Assembly: GCF_001592305.1 (NCBI RefSeq)
Contig: NZ_BCWR01000019.1
Coordinates: forward strand, 1-64,000
From: Hydrogenophaga taeniospiralis CCUG 15921
GTDB taxonomy: Bacteria; Pseudomonadota; Gammaproteobacteria; Burkholderiales; Burkholderiaceae_C
Direction of reading: 5' to 3'
DNA: 64,000 nucleotides
The notes beneath the pieces were generated by a model. That model was not told the DNA's origin and ran no database searches. It saw nothing but the letters and a program-made list of their open reading frames with translations. Made by a program: the position numbers and the translations under genes. This document shows, in pieces, positions 58,098-64,000 of this stretch (position 1 is its first letter; each line of letters starts with the position of its first letter).

Positions 58098-58180
58098 ACA
58101 CCCCCGCCGCGCTGCGCGCGACCCCCTCAAGGGGGCGACACTGGCCGTCCGGCAAAGCCGGCCCGGCGGTGTCCCCGGTT
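58098..58180 (+). repeat. Dispersed palindromic repeat, copy 2
   Basis: Same order and orientation as copy 1 (ACCCCCTCAAGGGGGC hairpin, then CCGGCAAAGCCGG, then GGTGTCCCCGG). It sits between the convergent TolC-type and activator genes and could act as a transcription stop or mRNA stabiliser. Confidence 0.82.
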
Positions 58181-58210
58181 GGGCCGTTTCGTGTACCGCG
58201 GGCAGGGCCG

Positions 58211-59596
58211 CTACGCCACGTCGGGGATGTCGGGAATGCCAGGCTCGCCGTCGATGATCTGGTACTTGCGCATCTTTTCCCACAGCACCTTGCGGCTGAT
58301 GCCCAGGTGCTGGGCCGTGTCCTGGCGCCGCCACTCGTGCTCCTGCAGCGCTTCGATGATGCGGTTGCGCTCGTCGCCGTTCCAGCGGCGCCGGTCGGGC
58401 CGGTCGGCGCCATTGCCCAGCACCACGAGGTCGCGCGAATGGCCCATGGCGCGCTGGATCAGGGCCTGGTCCCAGCGGCGCACCTGGCGCACCACCACCC
58501 CCACCCGCTCGGCGAGGTTGCGCAGCTGGCGCACATTGCCCGGGTACTCCATGCTGGCCACGGTCTCCACCAGCCAGTAGGGGATCTCGGGGTCCACGTC
58601 GTCCACCCCGTCGATCACCGAGAGCAGGATGCTCTTGAAGATGGCGATCTTGTCGATCTCGCCGCGCTGCTCCAGGTTGGGCACGTGCAGCTCGATCACC
58701 GCCAGCCGGTAGAACAGGTCGGAGCGGAACTCGCCCAGGCGCACCAGCTCGCGCAGGTCGCGGTTGGTGGCCGCGACCAGGCGGAAGTCCAGCTTGATCG
58801 AGGTGGTCGAGCCAATGCGCGTGACCGCGTTGTCTTCCAGCACCCGCAGCAGCTTGACCTGCTGGTAGCGCGGCAGATCGCCGATCTCGTCCAGGAACAG
58901 CGTGCCGCCCGTGGCCTGCTCGAAGTAGCCCTTGTGGGCCGCCACCGCGCCGGTGAACGAGCCCTTGGCGTGGCCGAAGAACAGCGACTCGAACAGCCCG
59001 TCGGGGATGGCGCCGCAGTTCACCGCCACGAACGGGCCCTTGGAATAGTCCTGGTGGCCGATGTGCAGCTGCTGCGCGATGCGCTCCTTGCCCACGCCGG
59101 TCTCGCCGCGGATGAGCACGTTGTGGTCGCAGTTGGCGAAGGTCTGCGTTTCCTCCAGCAGCGCGCGCATGCACTCGGAGTTGGCGATCAGGGTCTCGGG
59201 CTTGTCGGGCGAGGACCCGTGCGCCTGCAGCTGGCGGACCACCTTGGTGACCATGGTGCGCAGCTCGGCGCAGGTGAAGTCGTAGGGCAGCACGTGCAGG
59301 TATTCGGCGGGGTAGGTGTGCGTGTCGCGGTCGCGCGTGGCCGCGCCCACCCACACCACCGGGATGCCGCGCAACACCTCCGAGGCCATGGTCAGCAGGC
59401 CGCTTTCGATGGCGGTGACGCTGATCACGGCCACCGTCATGCGGTGGCGCAGCCGCTCCTCGGGAATCGGGTGGCCGTCGGCGCGCACGATCTCCACGTC
59501 GAAGGTGGACATGCACTGGGCCACGCGGTCGTAGATGTCGACCTTGCCCTCCCAGACATAGATCTCCAGATCGTCAAGGGTCAAAAGCTCTTTCAT
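58211..59596 (-). CDS. Sigma-54-dependent transcriptional activator, FleQ/VpsR-like
   Basis: Bacterial enhancer-binding protein. The 461-residue product has an N-terminal receiver-like domain (1-125) that lacks a clear phosphoacceptor Asp, an AAA+ domain with Walker A GETGVGKE (164-171), sigma-54 contact loop GSFTGA (212-217, usually GAFTGA), Walker B GTLFLDEI (231-238) and [10 protein letters not shown] Fis-type helix-turn-helix ([23 protein letters not shown]) closes the protein. ATG 59596 follows GAGAGGAA; a longer reading is rejected. It is the natural regulator of the three sigma-54 promoters nearby; c-di-GMP control as in FleQ/VpsR is possible. Confidence 0.92.
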   Translation of the reverse strand: MKELLTLDDLEIYVWEGKVDIYDRVAQCMSTFDVEIVRADGHPIPEERLRHRMTVAVISVTAIESGLLTMASEVLRGIPVVWVGAATRDRDTHTYPAEYLHVLPYDFTCAELRTMVTKVVRQLQAHGSSPDKPETLIANSECMRALLEETQTFANCDHNVLIRGETGVGKERIAQQLHIGHQDYSKGPFVAVNCGAIPDGLFESLFFGHAKGSFTGAVAAHKGYFEQATGGTLFLDEIGDLPRYQQVKLLRVLEDNAVTRIGSTTSIKLDFRLVAATNRDLRELVRLGEFRSDLFYRLAVIELHVPNLEQRGEIDKIAIFKSILLSVIDGVDDVDPEIPYWLVETVASMEYPGNVRQLRNLAERVGVVVRQVRRWDQALIQRAMGHSRDLVVLGNGADRPDRRRWNGDERNRIIEALQEHEWRRQDTAQHLGISRKVLWEKMRKYQIIDGEPGIPDIPDVA

Positions 59597-59710
59597 GAGG
59601 CGGTTCCTCTCCCACCGGGCAGAGCCCGCCACCGGGCCTCGGCGTGGGGGGCTGTGACAACAGGGACGCGACAGGCGATGCGTGGCATGGACGGGGGTTT
59701 CTTCATGGTT

Positions 59711-61519
59711 TCAATAGACCAGCTTGGCTTTGCCGCAGCTCACCGAGAGCACTTCGACGTCGGTCTCCCCCAGGTTCAGGCCGAGCACGTCGAGCAGGCT
59801 CTGCACCACGGCGTTGAGGATGGGGTCGAGCGTGGCGAGCACGTCGCCGAGGCCTTCGCCCAGCAGGGCATCGGTGATGCTGGAGACGGTCTGGCTCACG
59901 CCAAAGGAGGCTCCGCCCACCGTGGCCTGGTGCGTGCCATCGGGCGGGTCCGACGGCTCGTTGAGCGGCCCGGTGTCCACGGGGGCTTGCGACGACAGCA
60001 GTGGCAGGGCCACCCGCGCGGGGGGAACGATCGGGACGCCAAAAAGATCCAGCACCGACAGGATCTGGTGTTCCCGCACACCGGCGGACGCATCGGGAAT
60101 CACGCCGCTGCCGTCGGCGACGCAGCGGTTGTTCTCGGAGAAGAAGTGAAGCAGGTTGCTGTCGCTCACGCTGGTCATGTCCTGGAAGCGGCCGATGCAC
60201 AGCGCCACCGGCGCGGCGCTCACGGCGATGGACGCGTTCTGGCGCTCGGACTGGCAATCGACGGCGGTCAGCTCACCCGTGGACTGCACCAGCTCCAGGA
60301 TCAGCGGCAGGTCCAGGCCCGTGCCGAGCAGGCCCAGCAGGCCACCGACCAGGGGGATTTCGTCGGTCTGGGCGCGCAGGTAGAGACGGATCTGGGCCGT
60401 GCGGGCCACCGTGCCAATGCCCCCGATGCCCACGGCCGGGGGCTCGACGACGCTGGCCCGGGCCTCCACGCCCAGCAGGGGAATGCTCAGCTCGGGCAGG
60501 GCGACCAGGTGGGTGCCGTTGGCCACGCTCAGCGCGGTGCCCGCCAGACTCAGCAGATTCACCTCGGCGTCGAGCGCCGAGGTCCCGGTGTTGTCCAGCC
60601 CGAGCAGCACGCCGGGGGTGTCGTCGTTCCCGAAGAGCGGGATCTGCGTGGCCAGCGCGTCGGCGCTGAGGTGCGCGATCAGGTGCGAGAGCAGCGCCAC
60701 CTGGGCGTTGGCCGCGTTGCCCTGGGCCTGCAGCGCGGTCAGGCTGGCGTTGAGCAGCTTGCCCAGGCTGAGGTTCTGGATGTCGGCCAGCGCGTTGAGC
60801 GTGCCCACGTCCAGATCGGTGGTCACCGGGATGCCCAGGGCTTCGAGCAGGCCGGCGGGCGTGATGGACGCGTTGCTCAGCCCCTGGTAGCTCAGGATGT
60901 CGACGTCGCTCAGGCCAACCCCGAGCACCCCCAGGATGGAGGGCAGCAGGCTGCCCGCCTCCAGCCGCAACAGCCGCGAGCCCACGGTGAAGGCCGCGAC
61001 CGGCGGGTCGATCGAGGCCACCGCCGTCACGGCGATGGTGCGGTCCATGTCCAGAGGCAGCAGCGCCGGCGGCGTGGCGCTGAAGCTCACACGCACGGCG
61101 TTGAACGCGGTCTCGTCTGCGTTGAAATGCGCGTCGACGGCATAGGCCGGGTCCCAGCGCCCGCAGACCACCGTGGGCGTGTAGCCCTCCAGGTTGTGCG
61201 TGACGTGTTCCAGCGCCACGGTCTGGGCGGACGCGCAACTGCTCGCCTGCACGTGCGGCGCCGCGGCCAGGGCCGCGAGGTCGGCGGTCTTTTGCAGCTC
61301 ACGCTTCATGAAGAACAGATAGCCCAGATCGAGCCCGACCAGCAGGATGGCGGCGATGCCCAGCGTCATGGCCGCCTGGACCAGCACGGAGCCGGACTGG
61401 CGATGCGCGAGATGCCTTAACCGGGAACCCGGCGGAACCGGCTTTGCCGGGCCGCACCGGGTTGCCCCCTTGAGGGGGTAGCGCGAAGCGCTGCGGGGGG
61501 GTGTCATCTCCAGTGTCAT
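59711..61519 (-). CDS. TadG-like protein of the tad pilus cluster
   Basis: TadG-type proteins sit in the inner membrane and have a large periplasmic part. The 602-residue product has, after 30 residues encoded by a palindromic repeat, the N-terminal signature SGSVLVQAAMTLGIAAILLVGLDLGYLFFMKRELQKTADLAALAAA and a long low-charge periplasmic region rich in Leu, Ala, Asp and Asn. The start at 61519 overlaps the stop of the preceding gene (ATGA). The repeat-encoded residues (about 6-33) suggest the original start was further inside. Confidence 0.82.
   Translation of the reverse strand: MTLEMTPPRSASRYPLKGATRCGPAKPVPPGSRLRHLAHRQSGSVLVQAAMTLGIAAILLVGLDLGYLFFMKRELQKTADLAALAAAPHVQASSCASAQTVALEHVTHNLEGYTPTVVCGRWDPAYAVDAHFNADETAFNAVRVSFSATPPALLPLDMDRTIAVTAVASIDPPVAAFTVGSRLLRLEAGSLLPSILGVLGVGLSDVDILSYQGLSNASITPAGLLEALGIPVTTDLDVGTLNALADIQNLSLGKLLNASLTALQAQGNAANAQVALLSHLIAHLSADALATQIPLFGNDDTPGVLLGLDNTGTSALDAEVNLLSLAGTALSVANGTHLVALPELSIPLLGVEARASVVEPPAVGIGGIGTVARTAQIRLYLRAQTDEIPLVGGLLGLLGTGLDLPLILELVQSTGELTAVDCQSERQNASIAVSAAPVALCIGRFQDMTSVSDSNLLHFFSENNRCVADGSGVIPDASAGVREHQILSVLDLFGVPIVPPARVALPLLSSQAPVDTGPLNEPSDPPDGTHQATVGGASFGVSQTVSSITDALLGEGLGDVLATLDPILNAVVQSLLDVLGLNLGETDVEVLSVSCGKAKLVY
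61420..61504 (-). repeat. Dispersed palindromic repeat, copy 3
   Basis: Read on the minus strand it gives CGCTACCCCCTCAAGGGGGC, then CCGGCAAAGCCGG, then a tail ending GGTTCCCGG. It lies in frame at the start of the TadG-like gene. Confidence 0.82.
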
Positions 61520-62043
61520 CTCAACTCCAGCGCCACCGAGGCGCGGCCTTCCAGGGTGTCGGCCATCCAGAGGCTGGTGTCGAGCAGGGGCAGGGAGGGC
61601 AGCACCCGGTTTTCGCTGTAGGGGTAGCTCACCACCACGTCGGCCCGGGACGACGGTTGCCCCGGTTCGCCCACGAGCTGCAACTGCACGTCCACCGCGT
61701 CGTCGAGCCAGGCCTGGCGCAGCGCCGGGCTGCCGTTCTGTGCCGGGGGCGCGATCAGCGACTGCGCCAGCGACTCCAGCACCACGCTGCGCACCCGGGT
61801 CAGTCCCACCGGCTCCAGCGGCGAGGGCATGCCCGCGGCGCGCGCGCCGTCTTCGGCCGCGCGCGAGACCGCCTGCTGCGTGTAGAGCACGGCGCCGAAG
61901 GTGGCCAGGCCGTACAGGAAGAGCAGGAGCAGCAGCGCGATCAGGGCGAACTCGACCGCCGCCACGCCTCGGCAACGCAGGCGCGCCGAATGCAGGCGGC
62001 AACGCTGGCGCATGAGATGAAGGTGGGTGGGCCGGGTGATCAC
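61516..62043 (-). CDS. TadE-like pseudopilin (second of two)
   Basis: Minor pilin-like protein of the tad system. The 175-residue product has the N-terminal GVAAVEFALIALLLLLFLYGLATFGAVLYTQQAVSRAAEDGARAA, typical of TadE/TadF. The start is GTG 62043, overlapping the stop of the previous gene (GTGA), because it is preceded at five bases by GGAAGGG; the ATG at 62013 has no ribosome site. Confidence 0.88.
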   Translation of the reverse strand: MITRPTHLHLMRQRCRLHSARLRCRGVAAVEFALIALLLLLFLYGLATFGAVLYTQQAVSRAAEDGARAAGMPSPLEPVGLTRVRSVVLESLAQSLIAPPAQNGSPALRQAWLDDAVDVQLQLVGEPGQPSSRADVVVSYPYSENRVLPSLPLLDTSLWMADTLEGRASVALELR

Positions 62044-62561
62044 AGGGCCCTTCCATCGAGCAGCATGCTGGCCTGCCCCACCAGGGTCTCGGGCATGAAG
62101 ATGCCGAACCCGGGCAGGGCGGGCGCCACCGGGTGGGTGGCGTAGGGGTAGGTCACGGTCACGGTCATCTGGCAGCCGCTGGTGATGTGCACGCCGCAGT
62201 CCAGCACGGTCAATCCGTCTTCGGTGCAGGCGCCACCGTCGATCCGGCACACGCTGGCGCTGACCTGCGGGGCTTCGGGCAGCCAGGTCACGAGGCTGGT
62301 GGCCAGGTTTTTTGCGGCGTCGATGCGGGCCGGCAGCTGGCTCCCGCTCCCCGCGACCTGGTAGCGCAGGCCGGCGCGCGCGCCTTCTTCGGCCGCGTTC
62401 TGCAGGCCCAGGCGCAGGCTGAAGACGATGCCGTAGCTCAGCAGCGCATAGAGCAGCGCGAAAAAGACCGGGAAGATCACGGCGAACTCCACCGCGTACG
62501 CGCCGCCCTGGCGCGGGCGGCTGCCGCGGGGCTGGTGCGAGGGGGGGACGCCAGCGGCCAT
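62040..62561 (-). CDS. TadE-like pseudopilin (first of two)
   Basis: The 173-residue product carries GGAYAVEFAVIFPVFFALLYALLSYGIVFSLRLGLQNAAEEGARAG, the TadE hydrophobic segment and helix. Four Cys residues in the periplasmic part (VCRIDGGACTED, LDCGVHITSGCQ) may form disulfides. ATG 62561 is used; longer readings run into the preceding gene. It overlaps the next gene by four bases. Confidence 0.88.
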   Translation of the reverse strand: MAAGVPPSHQPRGSRPRQGGAYAVEFAVIFPVFFALLYALLSYGIVFSLRLGLQNAAEEGARAGLRYQVAGSGSQLPARIDAAKNLATSLVTWLPEAPQVSASVCRIDGGACTEDGLTVLDCGVHITSGCQMTVTVTYPYATHPVAPALPGFGIFMPETLVGQASMLLDGRAL

Positions 62562-62566
62562 GCGCC

Positions 62567-62875
62567 TTATTCCTTGGCCGAGCCGGCGGAGGCGTCGCCC
62601 AGGCGGGAGCCGAACCACAGCGGCAGCTCGGTCTGGAAGCTCTTGAGATAACGCTGGTGGCTGATCTCGGCCACGCTGCCGTCGATGGGGCGCGGCACGG
62701 GGGAGGCGTCGCTGCCCTCGCGCTGGCGCTGCAGCAGGCTGCGCGTGGCGTCGCCCACGGCCACCCGGCTGGCCGCTTCGCCCGGGGCGGGCGCGGTCGT
62801 GGGCGCGGCGGGTTGCGCCCACAGGGGCGTGCTGGCGAGCAGCAGGGTCAGGAGCAGGGGGCGGTGGGTGTTCAT
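62567..62875 (-). CDS. Small secreted protein of the tad cluster (DUF3613-like)
   Basis: The 102-residue product has a signal peptide (about 1-21, ending in LWAQ), a Pro/Ala-rich stretch, and VGDATRSLLQRQREGSDASP...HQRYLKSF, which matches my recollection of the DUF3613 family found in betaproteobacterial tad loci. ATG 62875 follows GAAGGG; a TTG at 62905 is the longer alternative. Function unknown. Confidence 0.7.
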   Translation of the reverse strand: MNTHRPLLLTLLLASTPLWAQPAAPTTAPAPGEAASRVAVGDATRSLLQRQREGSDASPVPRPIDGSVAEISHQRYLKSFQTELPLWFGSRLGDASAGSAKE

Positions 62876-62921
62876 GCGGAAGGCCCTTCGTGTGGATGGG
62901 TACAAGCCGTTCGTTGGGGGG

Positions 62922-63710
62922 TCATTGAGGCTTTGTGGCCTGGGCTTCGGCCAGGCTGGCCTGGCTCAGGCGCTGCGCGCTTTTCAGCACCAGGCTGGAC
63001 GAGGGCGCGGGCTGCGAGGCGCCGGGGCGCAGCACCAGCGCCAGTTGCTCGATGGCCTGGCGCGTGGCCGGGCTGAGCGCGCGCTGCGCCATCAACCGCC
63101 GCGCGTGCTCCGGCTGGCCGGTGCTCAGGTGGTACAGGGCCACGTTGCTCGCCACCCGGGGGTGGCTGGGCAGCAGCTCCGAGGCTTGCATGAGCGGCAG
63201 CCGGGCTTCTTCAAAGCGCTGCGCCAGCAGGTAGGCGTAGCCCAGGTCGTTGAGCACCAGGCCGTCGGTGGGCAGGAGCTGGCGCGCCTTCTCCAGCATC
63301 AGGATGGCGCGGGGGAAATCCTCCTGGCTTCCGGCGATCAGGCCCAGGCCCCGGTAGGCGGCGCCGCGCACCGGGGTGTCGAGCAGCTGCTCGTACAGGC
63401 GGCGGCTCGCGCTCCACTGCGCGGTCTGGCGCAGCGCCTCGGCCTTGAGCAGCCGGGAGTCGGGCGAGGCGCCCCACTTCTGCTCCAGCGCGTCGATGTG
63501 CGCCAGCGACGCAAACCACAGGCCGTTGCCCTGCATCTGCCGCACCAGGGACAGGTAGGTGGGCAGGTTGTCGAGCGTGGGGCCGGGGCCCGTGCCCGTG
63601 GGGGCGGCGGCGCCGTCGGCGCCCGGTTGCGGCGGCGTGGGCCGCGCGGCGCAGGCGCCGAGCAGCAGGGCCGCGCACAGGGGAAGGGTCCAAGACCAGC
63701 GAGGGTTCAT
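62922..63710 (-). CDS. TPR lipoprotein, TadD-like
   Basis: The 262-residue product has a lipobox signal (LLLGACAA), a Gly/Pro/Thr-rich linker and about four tetratricopeptide repeats (AYRGLGLIAGSQEDFPRAILMLEKARQLLP, then GLVLNDLGYAYLLAQRFEEARLPLMQASELLP and HPRVASNVALYHLSTGQPEHARRLM). TadD lipoproteins are needed for pilus assembly. Its ATG overlaps the tadC stop (ATGA). Confidence 0.88.
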   Translation of the reverse strand: MNPRWSWTLPLCAALLLGACAARPTPPQPGADGAAAPTGTGPGPTLDNLPTYLSLVRQMQGNGLWFASLAHIDALEQKWGASPDSRLLKAEALRQTAQWSASRRLYEQLLDTPVRGAAYRGLGLIAGSQEDFPRAILMLEKARQLLPTDGLVLNDLGYAYLLAQRFEEARLPLMQASELLPSHPRVASNVALYHLSTGQPEHARRLMAQRALSPATRQAIEQLALVLRPGASQPAPSSSLVLKSAQRLSQASLAEAQATKPQ

Positions 63711-64000
63711 TTCACCATGCTCCCGAGAGACCGGATGACCGCGAGGAAGCCCGGCCCCGCGACGATGATCAGCAGGGCGGGCAACAGCGTGGTCACCATG
63801 ACCACGGTCATCTTCACCGTGATGACGCCCACCCGGGTCTTCATCTCGGCCTTGCGGTGCACCCGCAAGCGTTCGCTGAACTGGCGGATCGGCTCCTGGA
63901 TGGCGCCGCCGTGTTTGTCCACCTGGATCAGCAGCGAGATCAGGTCGGTGAGGTGCTGGTTCTGGTGCAGATCGGCCATGCGCTGGAACGCGTGTTCGCG
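63707..64000 (-). CDS. tadC: TadC, type II secretion F-domain membrane protein (C-terminal part)
   Basis: Only the last 97 codons are in the window; the frame runs off its edge. Sequence FSERLRVHRKAEMKTRVGVITVKMTVVMVTTLLPALLIIVAGPGFLAV is the second cytoplasmic loop and final membrane helices of a T2SF-domain protein, the inner-membrane platform of the pilus. The apparent Met at 63979 is internal: codons upstream (Arg-Glu-His-Ala-Phe-Gln-Arg) continue the family pattern. Confidence 0.87.
   Translation of the reverse strand, partial: REHAFQRMADLHQNQHLTDLISLLIQVDKHGGAIQEPIRQFSERLRVHRKAEMKTRVGVITVKMTVVMVTTLLPALLIIVAGPGFLAVIRSLGSMVK

Noticed and set aside
58169..61420. 1083-residue open frame on the plus strand
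   Set aside because: It is antisense to the activator and TadG-like genes, is His/Gln/Arg/Gly-rich low-complexity sequence typical of GC-rich shadow frames, and has no recognisable domain.

Overview
The window looks like chromosome of a GC-rich betaproteobacterium, most likely Comamonadaceae (Hydrogenophaga, Acidovorax and relatives). This rests on an S10 ribosomal cluster that stops after rpsQ, the order of the lip and atp genes, a diheme c5-type cytochrome next to tRNA-Arg(CCG), and a dispersed palindromic repeat of a kind I associate with that family. No database search was possible, so the genus is an inference.

Layout. 1-6191: S10 ribosomal protein cluster (rpsJ to rpsQ) with an unusual hairpin between rpsJ and rplC, then a peroxiredoxin. 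6213-12623: accessory redox genes (cytochrome b561, cytochrome c', two thioredoxin-fold proteins), a CoA transferase, a lipoprotein and an MFS transporter. 12635-15090: a sugar-permease-free PTS (EIIA, HPr, EI). 15599-21398: six overlapping minus-strand genes (glycosyltransferase, PIG-L-like, APS kinase, sulfotransferase, Gfo/Idh oxidoreductase, DegT aminotransferase) that look like a surface-glycan sulfation and amino-sugar module. 21675-26750: a DMT transporter, an AhpD-like protein, an AraC regulator, and lipoate synthesis (lipA, lipB, ybeD-like) with a D-amino-acid aminotransferase. 26805-34343: a complete atp operon with its promoter and terminator. 34414-43549: mixed housekeeping genes, including the TPM/LemA trio, tRNA-Arg(CCG), and a TetR/enoyl-CoA hydratase pair with two matching operators. 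43622-45295: an nnrS-ferredoxin unit behind an NsrR-type nitric-oxide box.

The most interesting part is 45300-59600. Three transcription units each have a good sigma-54 promoter (GG-N10-GC). About 155-190 bp upstream of each start site lies the palindrome CGTTACGTAACG or a one-base variant. The units encode (1) a degenerate mannose-1-phosphate guanylyltransferase/cupin protein, (2) two orphan proteins, and (3) a 777-residue acidic protein with 68 consecutive Asp-Ala dipeptides. The third is followed by a Pal-like lipoprotein, an unrecognised 569-residue protein, and a complete type I secretion system (ABC, HlyD, TolC-type). A sigma-54 activator with a receiver-like N-terminus (58211-59596) lies directly beyond and is the obvious candidate regulator. 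I infer a sigma-54-controlled surface or biofilm system built around a dedicated secretion machine and an unusual repeat protein.

59711-64000 is the distal part of a tad (Flp-type pilus) cluster on the minus strand: tadC (cut by the window edge), a TPR lipoprotein, a small secreted protein, two TadE-like pseudopilins and a TadG-like protein. The activator gene follows on the same strand. Three copies of a roughly 80-bp palindromic repeat occur in the second half of the window, and two of them are read into protein termini.
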